Source of the DNA: Vallitalea sp.
GTDB taxonomy: Bacteria > Bacillota > Clostridia > Lachnospirales > Vallitaleaceae
Assembly (NCBI GenBank): GCA_025210235.1
Contig: JAOASG010000003.1
Span: 24,467 to 88,466 of the forward strand
Direction of reading: 5' to 3'
Length of the DNA stretch: 64,000 bases
Below, piece by piece: positions 8,298 to 18,200 of the stretch (the stretch's first letter is position 1; each line of letters starts with the position of its first letter). The position numbers were made by a program, and so were the translations under genes. Below the pieces are notes generated by a model, which was not told where the DNA came from, searched no databases, and saw only the letters and a list, made by a program, of their open reading frames with translations.

Positions 8298-8313
8298 GCA
8301 CAAGCCTCCTTAG

Positions 8314-8337
8314 GAAACGTTAAATATACAACGTTTC
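8314..8337. promoter_or_regulatory. Palindrome in 5' leader of USP gene
   Basis: GAAACGTT and AACGTTTC (8314-8321, 8330-8337) form a perfect 8-bp inverted repeat with an 8-nt spacer. It lies between a possible -10 (TATAAT on the minus strand, 8387-8392) and the ribosome binding site. It could be an operator or an mRNA hairpin. Confidence 0.4.
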
Positions 8338-8768
8338 TTCGTTACTATTAAGGTTACCATACTCATTTCCCTCTAAGTACAATGTCATTATAGCATGTTA
8401 TATCATCTTAATCTACATCTTTAAAAAAACTTCAATAATTGTTCACAAATTATTCATTTACTCTTTATCTTTTAAGGCATCAAATAATAATAATAATAAT
8501 AATTTATTTTTTTAATTATATGCTTATTAGTATAAGCTTCTATCTTTTTATAAATAGTTTTATTATTAATTGATAACTTTTATTTATATTCAATGTTGTC
8601 TTTTCTTATTTATTATATTATTAATATCTTTAATATTATTTAATGTTATATTTATTTTTGTTAAAACAAACTATATATTGCTTACAATCTAATATTTAAA
8701 TTATTATTCTTTTTTTGTATTTTATATTTTTATTATTTATATTAAAATATATAAATTTAAATAACATA
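8338..8768. other. AT-rich intergenic region between divergent genes
   Basis: No gene is seen here. It holds seven tandem copies of AAT (8483-8503), a candidate TATAAT box for the USP gene (8387-8392, minus strand), and long A/T tracts. Confidence 0.6.
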
Positions 8769-8797
8769 TTGACATTTTTATTTTTTTAATATAATAT
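8769..8797 (+). promoter_or_regulatory. Sigma-A promoter of the GT-C/gtrA/gtrB operon
   Basis: TTGACA (8769-8774) and TAATAT (8792-8797) are separated by 17 nt, about 28 nt before the first ATG of the operon. Confidence 0.75.
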
Positions 8798-8824
8798 TTT
8801 TGTTAATGAGAGGATGACATTTTC

Positions 8825-10294
8825 ATGAAAATATTTAAGTTTACATTTAAAAAGATAGAATTATTCATCATATTAATTATTTTAATTTTTTTTATATTAT
8901 CAAGCATAAAAGAAATTGTAATTTCTTCACTAATACTCCCAATAGTCTATATTATATATTGTATAATAGCAGTCTTATGTTATTTATTTATACACAAAAG
9001 ACACCATAACTATTTTAATAATCAATGGTATAGTATTTTATTTGTACTAATTACAGGGATGCTAATAAGACTACTTTGTTTGTATTTTTTAGGAATTGAA
9101 CAAAAAGGTGATTATCGTATATATTTAAGTACAGCTTCTAAATTAGCTTTAGGACAAAATTTTAATAATTTCTATTATGGTATTTTCCCTCATGCTATTC
9201 ATTATCCTTTATTCATTAGTAAGTTCTTTAAAATATTTGGTACTTCCTATAAATTAGTAAGCATTCTTAATATTATTTTTAGTATGCTAGAAATTATATG
9301 TATATATCTAATTCTTAATAAAATTATTATAAAAAATAGCATCCTAGCAACTTTATTTGTAATATTGAATCCATCTTCCATTCTTTTAATTTTATTTACA
9401 GGAGGAGAATCAATATATAGTTCTCTTATATTTATTTGCTTTTTAATTATTTTAAATATATATAATAAAAAGTCAATTGATAAAAACAATACTATTTTAT
9501 ACATAATTCTTGGTTTGTTTATATCTATAGCTAATTTTTTTAGACCAACTGCCATTATACTTATCATAGCAATTATATTAAGTGAAATATTAATCGGCAA
9601 AAAATTTAATAAAATAATTTTACTAAGAGTAATGACAATAACGCTTACATTTATACTAACTAATTTTATTTTTCAAACTTTAACAACAAATGTTACAGGA
9701 TACAATCCTCCCAAGAAAAGTTTTGGGTGGAATCTATATGTTGGAGGAAACTATAGTAGTAAAGGAACTTGGAACCCTCAAGATGGAGATTTATTTAAAG
9801 AAATACTTACTAAAAATATGTCCCCATCTGAAATACAAACATATTTTTGCGATTTAGCTCATAATAGATATAAGAATCTAATTGCTAATAAAAAAATTAT
9901 TCGTCATTTTATGAATAAAACATATATATGGAGTAGAGAATCTAGTATACCAACATTATTAGAAACGTCTCAAACGGCAAATACAAGGTATAAGCATACT
10001 GATACCATTCCTGTCATGACATTAATTTGCTTTATATATCAAAATATAGTATTCTTATTAATGGTAGTATCATTAGTTATTACTAAAAAAGAGGATTTCT
10101 TTTATAGAATAATTAGTTTATATATAATTGGCTCAATATGTTTATTTATGATTATTGAAACAGCAACAAGATATAAATTTGCATATTACTCAATAATACC
10201 TACAATTACAATAATTGGTTTTTTTAATTACTTTAACTCCCGAAACAAAGAGGCTACATCTCATTATTCCTTCCAAAAAATATTGTCTCAATAG
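8825..10294 (+). CDS. GT-C fold integral-membrane glycosyltransferase
   Basis: This 489-aa protein has about ten hydrophobic segments. After the early helices it has an extracytoplasmic loop with GDYRIYL (Asp96), matching the catalytic Asp-Tyr motif of GT-C (GT39/GT83-like) glycosyltransferases that use lipid-linked sugars. A second hydrophilic loop lies around residues 285-390. It is followed by gtrA and a gtrB-like gene on the same strand. In Gtr systems GtrB loads a sugar on undecaprenyl phosphate, GtrA flips it, and the third membrane enzyme transfers it to a cell-surface acceptor. The acceptor here is unknown. The ATG has a GAGAGG upstream. Confidence 0.7.
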   Translation: MKIFKFTFKKIELFIILIILIFFILSSIKEIVISSLILPIVYIIYCIIAVLCYLFIHKRHHNYFNNQWYSILFVLITGMLIRLLCLYFLGIEQKGDYRIYLSTASKLALGQNFNNFYYGIFPHAIHYPLFISKFFKIFGTSYKLVSILNIIFSMLEIICIYLILNKIIIKNSILATLFVILNPSSILLILFTGGESIYSSLIFICFLIILNIYNKKSIDKNNTILYIILGLFISIANFFRPTAIILIIAIILSEILIGKKFNKIILLRVMTITLTFILTNFIFQTLTTNVTGYNPPKKSFGWNLYVGGNYSSKGTWNPQDGDLFKEILTKNMSPSEIQTYFCDLAHNRYKNLIANKKIIRHFMNKTYIWSRESSIPTLLETSQTANTRYKHTDTIPVMTLICFIYQNIVFLLMVVSLVITKKEDFFYRIISLYIIGSICLFMIIETATRYKFAYYSIIPTITIIGFFNYFNSRNKEATSHYSFQKILSQ

Positions 10295-10368
10295 GAATTT
10301 CTTTTGCAAAAAAATTCGTGAAGTTTATAAGTCAATAAAAAATATTACTTAGGAAAGAGTTTAGATAA

Positions 10369-10794
10369 ATGATGAAAGATAAAATAAAAAAGATAGTCAA
10401 CTATGAAACAATGCTTTATATTTTTTTTGGAATATTAACTACAGCAGTTAATTTTATAGTTTATACAATATGTACTAATTACTTAGGAATTCATTATTTA
10501 GGAAGTAATACTTTAGCTTTTATTTTAGCTGTAATATTTGCTTTTATAACTAATAAAATATTTGTGTTCAAAAGTCATGATTATAAATTTAAAGTATTAA
10601 TGTTTGAATTTATATCATTCCTAGGTGCAAGAATTGTATCTTTTGGAATGGATACTTTAATTATGTTTGTGTTTGTAGATCTTTTTATGATTAATGATTT
10701 AATCGTTAAGATACTTTCTAATGTTTTAGTAGTTATATTAAATTATTTTTTTAGCAAGTTTATTGTTTTTAAAAAGAAAGAGGTTAACGTATGA
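10369..10794 (+). CDS. gtrA: GtrA-family flippase-like membrane protein
   Basis: The 141-aa protein has four predicted transmembrane helices with the GtrA signature features: FGILTTAVNFIVY in helix 1, an FITNKIFVFKS motif after helix 2, and NYFFSKFIVFK near the C-terminus. GtrA proteins are proposed to move polyprenyl-phosphate-linked sugar across the membrane. It overlaps the next gene by 4 nt (ATGA), so translation is probably coupled to the GtrB-like transferase. An AGGAAAGAG site lies upstream of the start. Confidence 0.85.
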   Translation: MMKDKIKKIVNYETMLYIFFGILTTAVNFIVYTICTNYLGIHYLGSNTLAFILAVIFAFITNKIFVFKSHDYKFKVLMFEFISFLGARIVSFGMDTLIMFVFVDLFMINDLIVKILSNVLVVILNYFFSKFIVFKKKEVNV

Positions 10795-11732
10795 AAAAAT
10801 TATATCTAGTTATACCATGTTATAATGAAGAAGCTGTATTACAAGAAACAGCCACTCAGTTATTAAATAAGTTTAACAATTTAGTTAGTGAAGGTAAAAT
10901 CAACGAAGATAGCAAAATAGTCTTTGTCGATGATGGTTCCAAAGATAAAACTTGGGAAATGATTGGGGAACTTAATAAATCAACTAAATATATTAGAGGA
11001 ATAAAGCTATCTAGAAATAAAGGTCATCAAAATGCTCTACTTGCTGGTTTAATGACTGTAAAAGAAGAAGCAGATATGGTTATTTCTTTAGACGCAGATC
11101 TTCAAGATGATATAAATGCAATTGATGAAATGATTGATAAATATTATGAGGGCTGTGATATAGTCTATGGTGTTAGAAGTCAAAGAGATAAAGATAGTTT
11201 TTTCAAGAAACATACTGCTGAAGGATTTTATAAGCTAATAGAAAAATTAGGTGTAGAAATTGTTTATAATCATGCTGATTATAGATTAATGAGCAAACGT
11301 GCGTTAGATGAATTAGAAGGATTTAGAGAAGTAAACTTATTCTTAAGAGGTATTATACCTTTAATAGGATTTAAAACAGGAGTAGTAACATATAAAAGAA
11401 ATGAGCGATTTGCTGGAGAATCTAAATATCCCCTAAAGAAAATGTTAGCTTTTGCTTTAGAAGGTATTACATCTTTTAGTATAAAACCTATTAGATTTAT
11501 TACAGTAATTGGTGGGTCAATTTTTGCAATCAGTATAGTATTTTTAATTTATTTTCTTATCCGCCATTTTAATGGATATACAGTAAAAGGTTGGACCTCA
11601 ACAATTGTGTCAGTATGGGCATTAGGAGGATTTCAGCTACTAGCTATCGGAGTAATTGGAGAATATATCGGCAAGATATATCTCGAAACAAAAGATAGAC
11701 CTAAATACATCATAGATCAATATATTAAATAG
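10791..11732 (+). CDS. GtrB-like polyprenyl-phosphate glycosyltransferase (GT2)
   Basis: The 313-aa protein has a cytoplasmic GT2 domain (1-230) with VIPCYNEE at the start, VDDGS (46-50) and DAD (101-103) for nucleotide-sugar and metal binding. Two C-terminal membrane helices follow (about 232-255 and 268-292), the DPM1/GtrB layout. It is expected to transfer a sugar from an NDP-sugar to undecaprenyl phosphate at the inner membrane face. It overlaps gtrA by 4 nt and is the last gene of the three-gene operon. Confidence 0.85.
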   Translation: MKKLYLVIPCYNEEAVLQETATQLLNKFNNLVSEGKINEDSKIVFVDDGSKDKTWEMIGELNKSTKYIRGIKLSRNKGHQNALLAGLMTVKEEADMVISLDADLQDDINAIDEMIDKYYEGCDIVYGVRSQRDKDSFFKKHTAEGFYKLIEKLGVEIVYNHADYRLMSKRALDELEGFREVNLFLRGIIPLIGFKTGVVTYKRNERFAGESKYPLKKMLAFALEGITSFSIKPIRFITVIGGSIFAISIVFLIYFLIRHFNGYTVKGWTSTIVSVWALGGFQLLAIGVIGEYIGKIYLETKDRPKYIIDQYIK

Positions 11733-11754
11733 ATTGATCCATCAAAAGATCAAT
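11733..11754 (+). terminator. Possible weak terminator after gtrB
   Basis: ATTGATC (11733-11739) and GATCAAT (11748-11754) form a 7-bp stem immediately after the stop codon. Only a short T-rich stretch follows, so termination here is uncertain. Confidence 0.4.
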
Positions 11755-11776
11755 TATTCGCTATTTAATGAGCCTA

Positions 11777-11886
11777 GCGTAGGTGGTATAGGATAATATG
11801 GAGCAGCGAGCCATGGACGGCGAGTTCAGCAGATTAAACATGGACGTTTAATCTGCTGACGGAATATTATCCTATACCATCTACGC
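11777..11886. repeat. Family A palindromic repeat, most complete copy
   Basis: Outer arms of 23 nt (11777-11799 and 11864-11886) pair with a single G-T. Inside lies a second perfect 13-bp inverted repeat, CAGCAGATTAAAC/GTTTAATCTGCTG (11827-11839, 11846-11858), around the loop ATGGAC. Left of it is a smaller GCC-ATGGAC-GGC hairpin (from about 11810). The whole can fold into one nested cruciform or RNA hairpin. Partial copies occur at 1155, 34033 and 55888. Confidence 0.8.
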
Positions 11887-11909
11887 GGAATTACAGAAAT
11901 ATTTGAACT

Positions 11910-12206
11910 TTATTTATTATCCTTATTATGTCCTAATATTCTTCCATACATTGCTGATTTACTATCATGTCTATACTTCATTGGAAATAATTTACACATT
12001 CTGTCCATTAGTTCTGTATAAAATAATTCCTCAGAATGTTCACTACTAAATTCATTATCTTTTCGTTTGAACCAAGATATATATCTTTTTTCTTCGGATG
12101 ATTTTAATTCTGTTTCAATTTCCTTAATGTCTTTGTATTGTCCAGAATTTAATATTTTTTCAATACTACTTTCTAAAGCAAAAACATCGGAATCTTTGCA
12201 TTTCAT
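11910..12206 (-). CDS. Hypothetical protein (98 aa)
   Basis: The reading frame has a strong GAGGAG ribosome binding site 9 nt before the ATG. The protein is hydrophilic and probably helical in the first half, has two Cys and no membrane segment. I recognise no family. It lies 112 nt upstream of, and on the same strand as, the Tyr-rich coat-like protein gene, so the two may be linked in function. Cytoplasmic location is inferred from composition only. Confidence 0.6.
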   Translation of the reverse strand: MKCKDSDVFALESSIEKILNSGQYKDIKEIETELKSSEEKRYISWFKRKDNEFSSEHSEELFYTELMDRMCKLFPMKYRHDSKSAMYGRILGHNKDNK

Positions 12207-12318
12207 GACCTATCACTCCTCATAAGATTAGTTTCAAAAAAGTTACCGTTATATAAATTTATTATATTATTCCCTAATTAATTCATATTTATTACAGAGG
12301 ACATTAGGTCCAATAATT

Positions 12319-12987
12319 CTATTCAAAAAAATCAGGATATCTATAATAGTATGGCTGATAGCAACATATTGGTTTATTAAAACATCTTCTTCTAAACCTC
12401 TTACATCTTCTTCCATACATTTCATTAATTAGCATAACTTGAATAGTATTTCTTAACCATTTATTTGGTTTTCTACTATAACCACATCTCCTATTTGAAG
12501 ATTCAATACTATCTTTATTAATATCTTTCGTTTCAACTGCTTCTTTAAATTCTTCAATATCAATAGTATCATCTTTTTCTACTTTTTCATATATTTTATC
12601 AGTTACCATTTCTACCATTTCTTTTTCTAAGTAGTCATCATACATATAACTACCACTGTAATCCATCTTGTCGCATTCTTCTTCAATATAATATTGCAAC
12701 TTTTTACATATTTCTGGATATAAAAGTCTCATTTTCTTTTTATCCATTTCATCCATTCCATTATAATCTTCTTCTGGCATCTGTATAGGAACTTGCATAT
12801 TAGGATTCATATACATATTTGGATCAAATCTCTCATTCATATTATCTTGCATATATCCTTTATTATTATATCTGTTTTCATCATATATACTTCTCCTATA
12901 TCCATAGTTACCATATCCAAAACTATCTCTATCAGCATTTGAATAACGATTATAATAAATTTGGTAAGGGTCTTTATATTTATCCAT
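12319..12987 (-). CDS. Tyr/Asn/Met-rich protein, possibly spore-coat associated
   Basis: The first ~75 residues are low-complexity and rich in Tyr, Asn, Arg, Gly and Met. The middle (about 78-130) has a LYPEICKKLQYYIEEECDKMDY segment of a kind I associate with hypothetical proteins of anaerobic spore formers. The tail is Arg/Cys/Tyr-rich and ends in repeated Tyr. Such composition is common in spore coat or crust proteins, but that is inference. A GGAGG site precedes the ATG. No signal peptide or membrane helix is seen. It lies just downstream of the YwmB-like gene on the same strand. Confidence 0.6.
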   Translation of the reverse strand: MDKYKDPYQIYYNRYSNADRDSFGYGNYGYRRSIYDENRYNNKGYMQDNMNERFDPNMYMNPNMQVPIQMPEEDYNGMDEMDKKKMRLLYPEICKKLQYYIEEECDKMDYSGSYMYDDYLEKEMVEMVTDKIYEKVEKDDTIDIEEFKEAVETKDINKDSIESSNRRCGYSRKPNKWLRNTIQVMLINEMYGRRCKRFRRRCFNKPICCYQPYYYRYPDFFE

Positions 12988-13062
12988 TTAAAATCCTCCA
13001 ATTTATATGTCAATATAAATATATGCATTTATAATGGATTGGTTCTTATTTTTTTATTTAAT

Positions 13063-13815
13063 TTAATAATCAATTGTGATTACTGGAATAGCCACATATA
13101 AATATGTTATATTTTCTATTTCATTATATGTTAACGCTAAATCCATGTTTATTTTTTCACCTTCAGTAATTACATGTTCATTGATATAATTCGAATACCC
13201 ATATACACTATAAATGTCTTCTGTCTTATAGCTATCTTTTATCTCACACTTCATTTCTTTGGTAATTTCTTTAATTATTTCATTTGCTTTAGCTTGATCA
13301 ATTTTTCCTTTATGTTTACTTGTAATAGTTAGATTATCTCTTGAATATATATTCATATTCTTATATATATCTTTTATTTTATCCCTATAATAAATTATAC
13401 TATTACACCTATCCCTTAAAATAATATTTACTATAATATAGTTTTCAACTTTCAAACTATTATTAGGTACTTTTTCAATTACTTCTACAACTTTTATATT
13501 AGTATCCGCAAGTTCTGTTTTCTTTTCAACGGTATATACTTTTTTATTATCCTCACAAATAAAATCGGTTTTATATTCTGGATCTAATCCTAACGCAACT
13601 GCTATTTTTAAGCCTAATATTTTCATTTCTGTTTCAGACATATAGCTTTTGCTATATTCTCCCCATACATTAAGATCTGTTTCACATAAAGTAAAATCAG
13701 ATTCATTAAACGTTGTTAGTAATTTTTCTTCACCATTTATAACAGTTCTTTCTATTCTATTTGTTGCTAACAAACAACAAATAATAAGTATACCGCACAA
13801 TATTTTTTTTAACAT
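13063..13815 (-). CDS. ywmB: YwmB-like (TATA-box-binding-fold) protein
   Basis: The 250-aa protein starts with a signal peptide (residues 1-20). It contains a SETEMKILGLKIAVALGLDP segment near residue 60 and ends with LTYNEIENITYLYVAIPVITIDY, the pattern of the YwmB (DUF1779) family of spore formers. In Bacillus subtilis ywmB lies just past the ATP synthase operon, and here too it is downstream of that operon, separated by the surface-protein genes. Its function is unknown, and it is expected outside the membrane. A GGGGGA ribosome binding site precedes the ATG. Confidence 0.65.
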   Translation of the reverse strand: MLKKILCGILIICCLLATNRIERTVINGEEKLLTTFNESDFTLCETDLNVWGEYSKSYMSETEMKILGLKIAVALGLDPEYKTDFICEDNKKVYTVEKKTELADTNIKVVEVIEKVPNNSLKVENYIIVNIILRDRCNSIIYYRDKIKDIYKNMNIYSRDNLTITSKHKGKIDQAKANEIIKEITKEMKCEIKDSYKTEDIYSVYGYSNYINEHVITEGEKINMDLALTYNEIENITYLYVAIPVITIDY

Positions 13816-13924
13816 AATAAAAATCCCCCAATCATACCTTTTCTATTAAAAGTATGAACCCTAGGGGGATAATTTATTCACTATATATTTTTTTATAATC
13901 TATAACTTTTACTATTCAATTAAA

Positions 13925-14116
13925 TCAAGCCCTTTCGTACAACGGAAGTTCAACTCTAATCTCAAGAAACCCATCCTGTGATGATGAGCCTGTACTGCCA
14001 CCCATCTGCTCAGCTAGAATCCTTACAATAGATAGCCCTAGCCCCGTTGTTTCACCTGTCTGTGTATTATATAAACTGTATGTTAATTTAACCTTTTTGT
14101 TAAGCTTAAATTATAT
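13925..14116 (-). pseudogene. C-terminal remnant of a sensor histidine kinase
   Basis: On the minus strand a frame reads TYSLYNTQTGETTGLGLSIV, then RILAEQMGG, and ends EIRVELPLYERA before a TGA at 13927-13925. This is the G2-box end of a GHKL ATPase domain. Upstream the frame hits a stop at once, so the rest of the kinase is missing. The segment is visibly richer in G and C than its surroundings, and its codons (CTG, GGG, GGC, CCG) differ from the neighbours. That points to a fragment acquired from elsewhere. I see no start codon or ribosome binding site. Confidence 0.7.
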
Positions 14117-14261
14117 TCTTTACCAAATCTTTTATTACCTTTTTAATTTTAACATACAGTTAAAATCCCCCTAGCATTAATTAATTAACACTCGGAGGAT
14201 ATTACTCACTATATTATAAATTTATCTATAGTGTAAATATAAAACCCAATATAATATATTC

Positions 14262-15116
14262 TTAATTTACCGTATAATGCGTTTGCAATATTCTTGATAA
14301 AATAGTCGCACACTGCTGTCTAGTAGCCTTTAAATTAGGATTATATGGATTATAAAAGCTATCTATCTTTCTTACAATACCTGCTTTCGCAACATTTATA
14401 TAATTATTATTACTCCAATGATCTTTTGTTGGTTTTATATAGCTATTAGATTGATTATGAAAAGAAAATGTTCTATCAACAATTGCTAAAACTTCTCCAA
14501 TAGTTATTTCCCCAAAAGGATTACTAAGTCCATTGCCATTTCCTGCAACTACCCCTTTATTAGCTAATGTCATAATATATTTTTTACCCCAAAAATCATC
14601 TTTAACATCTTTAAATATTGATTTAGAAACTGTGTCTATCTCATATCCTGCTGTTGCTACTAACATAGCAAAAAATTCTGCTCTTTTAACTTTATTATTC
14701 GGCCTAAAAGAGTTATCATTATAACCATTTATAAATCCTCTATCATATAAGTTAAGTATATCATATCTATTATTTAACTCTTGTGGTAAATCTGTTAATA
14801 TATCTTTATCTACTTGTTGTTCCTTTAAATTAATTCTAACTGGAAAATTAATTCCCCTTATTACTCTTTTATTAAATCCATTAGGTATATTATCACCTAC
14901 ACGATATGTTACTTCTAAAATATTATCCTTAGTTAAATAATAACTAGTTATTTGTATTATTTTATTATTATCATCTTTATTCCAACTAAGTGTTATTTCT
15001 CCACTATCATTTGATAATTGGTTAAAACTATAAATAACCCTGCTTGCAGCAGATGCCATAGATGTATTAATGATAAGACTACCTATAATAATCCCAATCA
15101 ATATATATTTTTTCAT
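14262..15116 (-). CDS. S-layer-homology (SLH) domain surface protein
   Basis: A signal peptide (about residues 1-24, cleavage near MASA-A) is followed by ~90 residues of unknown beta-rich sequence and then three SLH repeats (about 115-160, 175-220, 232-280). They carry the typical F-x-D-V and N-G-x-x-x-P-x-x-x-x-x-R-A-E-F motifs. SLH repeats bind pyruvylated secondary cell-wall polymers, so the protein should be held non-covalently at the surface. It is the last of three surface-protein genes on the minus strand and probably shares their transcript. Confidence 0.88.
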   Translation of the reverse strand: MKKYILIGIIIGSLIINTSMASAASRVIYSFNQLSNDSGEITLSWNKDDNNKIIQITSYYLTKDNILEVTYRVGDNIPNGFNKRVIRGINFPVRINLKEQQVDKDILTDLPQELNNRYDILNLYDRGFINGYNDNSFRPNNKVKRAEFFAMLVATAGYEIDTVSKSIFKDVKDDFWGKKYIMTLANKGVVAGNGNGLSNPFGEITIGEVLAIVDRTFSFHNQSNSYIKPTKDHWSNNNYINVAKAGIVRKIDSFYNPYNPNLKATRQQCATILSRILQTHYTVN

Positions 15117-15157
15117 TAATATTCCCTTCCCTCGTCTATTATTTAGCTGTTAATTAC

Positions 15158-15208
15158 TCAAACTTCGCACTTCGTAAATACGTTTCAGCTTCTAAGTGCG
15201 AAGTTTGA
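15158..15208. repeat. 15-bp perfect inverted repeat between surface-protein genes
   Basis: TCAAACTTCGCACTT (15158-15172) and AAGTGCGAAGTTTGA (15194-15208) form a perfect stem around a 21-nt loop just past the stop codon of the 1472-aa gene. No T run follows on either strand, so it is a poor terminator. It may be an mRNA-stabilising hairpin. A similar arm (AAACTTCGCACC) occurs at 45826. Confidence 0.6.
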
Positions 15209-15213
15209 ATTAA

Positions 15214-18200
15214 CTATTCTATCTTAGACCATATTTGAAACATTTCTCCATATTTCATATTATCTTTAGCTCGTATATTATCTACATTATTTAATAAACC
15301 AAGTTTCACAGCCTTTGCAATACTCTCTTTATAGGAATTATTAATATCTGAATCAGACTTCAGCTTATTCAGTAAACTATAATCATATTTTATACTTTTA
15401 TCATTCATTATTTCATAAGTTCTTACAAACATATGAATCCCAGCTTGTCTTGAAAGAGTAGAGTTATTTATTGTACCTGCTTTATTTATACCTGAATTTG
15501 TTAAATGTCGTAATGTATTTTTATCTATATGCTTTGATAAATCAATTGTTCTTTCTTTTGTAAGTATACCATACATAATATTAAGCATTTGATTTTCTGT
15601 AATGGTGTTATCTGGATTATACTTATCTAATCCCTTTATTTTATATTTCCCAGTTATTTTTTTTCTTGCATTGTCTGACCAATGTGTTGGAATAGTCGGC
15701 ACTACTAAATTTTGTTGTTTTTTCTTATCCGTTATGTATAATCCAACTACTCCTAAAGATCCCGTTGAAAAATTAACCTTTCCTGAATAAGTATTATATT
15801 CACCATCTATCTCTTGCCACTTATTATACTTTGTATCTTTTTTAAAGGTAATTATTTCTTTGCCATATAGTTCATATCTTGGTTTTGCTTTAACATTAAC
15901 ATTTATTTGTTTGTCCGTATTATTTATTTCTTTTGTACCTTTTCTTGTATTTACATAAACCCCTAATTTCTGTGGTATACCCACAGGAACTAATGCATTT
16001 TCTGGCATAAGTTCTTCAATATAATAGTTGTTAAATTGATTTATTTTTACACTTATAGATGGTGCTTCTCCATATTGCGTAACATTTTTATTAATAGTAC
16101 TTTTTAATGCTTCATAAGGAATTTCCATTGTAATATCTCCAGCCGTTATAGCCATTGATACTTTATGGCTATCAAATGCCTCAATAATAGAGTAAGGTAT
16201 TATAACTTTCCTCTTGGTAACTGGATAATCTTTATATTTAGAGATATCTATATTATATATATAAGTGTTATGTTTAATGAGATTCATGATGAGTCTTTGA
16301 TCCACATTGTTATCTGAAAGATTATTTGAACCTTTTTCATCACTTCTAAACCTATATGTTAACTCTTTATTTTCTTTATCATATACTAACTCATAATCTT
16401 TACTTGGTAATATTTCTAGTTCAGGATCAGGATTTCCATCGTACTCTGATGATGAGTACTTTGTAAGAATTCTTATTGGATTTGAGTAGGTACTTGAATC
16501 TTTTACAATTAATTGCCCTTCCTCTTTTCCAGTAACTGTTATTCTTGTCTTCATTCTAACATAATAAAATCTATTACTAATAAGTTTATTAACTTTAACT
16601 AAAGACTTTTCCAATATCTCTACATTATCAGGCTTAATATCCCCTTCTCCTCCTGCTGACTCTATATAAATAGGATCAATAAACAAAGGATTATCTGCAA
16701 CTTCCATTAAATATGAGAATTTTTTTTGTGTATTTGATTTATCATCTTTACTATCTTTATCATCTACATTCAGAATCCATTCTATAGAAATATAATCCTC
16801 AGTTACGTTCTCTTTATATTTATGTTTTTTCATAGAATCCTTTGATGCAAGACCTATTCCTTTTGGTGGTAACGGATTAGCAATATCTTTTGTCGTACCT
16901 ATTGCAACATTACTCCAAGGAGATATATGATTATTTGCTGGTTGTTTACTTCTTATCCAAAAATAATATTGAGTATTTGGAAATAAATCATCCACAGTTA
17001 CCTCATAATAAGCTCCATCTGTTGGATATAACGGATCTTTTGGATCAGATGGCAATTTGAAGTTCCAAACTTCAGCTGTATCTACATCTTCTGTTAGAGA
17101 ATATCTAATTTCATAGTTAAATTTAGTGTTATACTTCCATGTTAATGTCATAGTAGTATCTGTATAATCATTAATATATAAATTAGGAACCGTAGGATCT
17201 GGTATAACTGTAGACTCCTCTGGCTTAGTAGCTACTATAATTGGTGTAGGATAATGCGCATGTAATATGTTACCATTCTTTAATTCTCTAAAAGGATATA
17301 ACATAAACAAATATAATGTATTCGGTAATAAAGCATCTTGTTTATAATATAAATATGTTTCATTATCTACATCTTTGGTAACATTAATATTTTGCCAACC
17401 TATGTTATTTATATTATTTTTATCATCGCTAATTAGTTTATTATAATAATCTACAAAGGTATAATTAGGATTTGATTTTTTTTGTACATTAATTTCTTTC
17501 TGAACATCCTTATATGGAATTTTATAAAATTTATATTTAACATCAGAAACTCCAAACTGGTCCGCTCCTAAATCTACCTTTCTACTTATTAAATCAAAAT
17601 CAGCATATTTATTATTATCTATATTTTTTACATAATTAATTAATCTAGTTTTCTCATTTTCATCCTCATATATCTTGAAATGTTCTCCTCCTTCAACATA
17701 TTTTGTATATATCTTAGCAGTACCATTGTCATTAACTACCCACACTTGATGCACCCATTGTGCAAGCTCGCTATATTTGGTAGTATCCTTTGCAATAACT
17801 TCCCACCATTTTTCTTTCCATATAATAGATATATCTGTAGTTGTTGTATCTTTGTCTTTGACTTTTAATGGTGGTTTAACAACTGAGGGAGGTTCGAATG
17901 AATCACCATTATATCCATAATAAAGTGATACTATAGTTGGCTCAGAAATGATTTCTTCACTACCCCACTTTTTCTTAGCAACTATTTTTATATAATATAA
18001 ATTACCTGGAGTTATTTTTTGTAATTGTGTTTCACCTTTTTCATAATAAAATCCTAAATCACATTTAAATCCAATAATTTCATCAGTTGTTTTACTTTTA
18101 ATAATATTATTAGGTGTTAATTTATCATATTTTTTGTTATCTATTATTCTTGTTGCTCCTGCTAATGATTCTATATCTTTTGTTACGTATATATCATAAT

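Noticed and set aside
12837..13028. 63-aa minus-strand frame and opposite 71-aa plus-strand frame
   Set aside because: Both overlap the start of the Tyr-rich protein gene, which has GGAGG before its ATG. These frames have no comparable signal.
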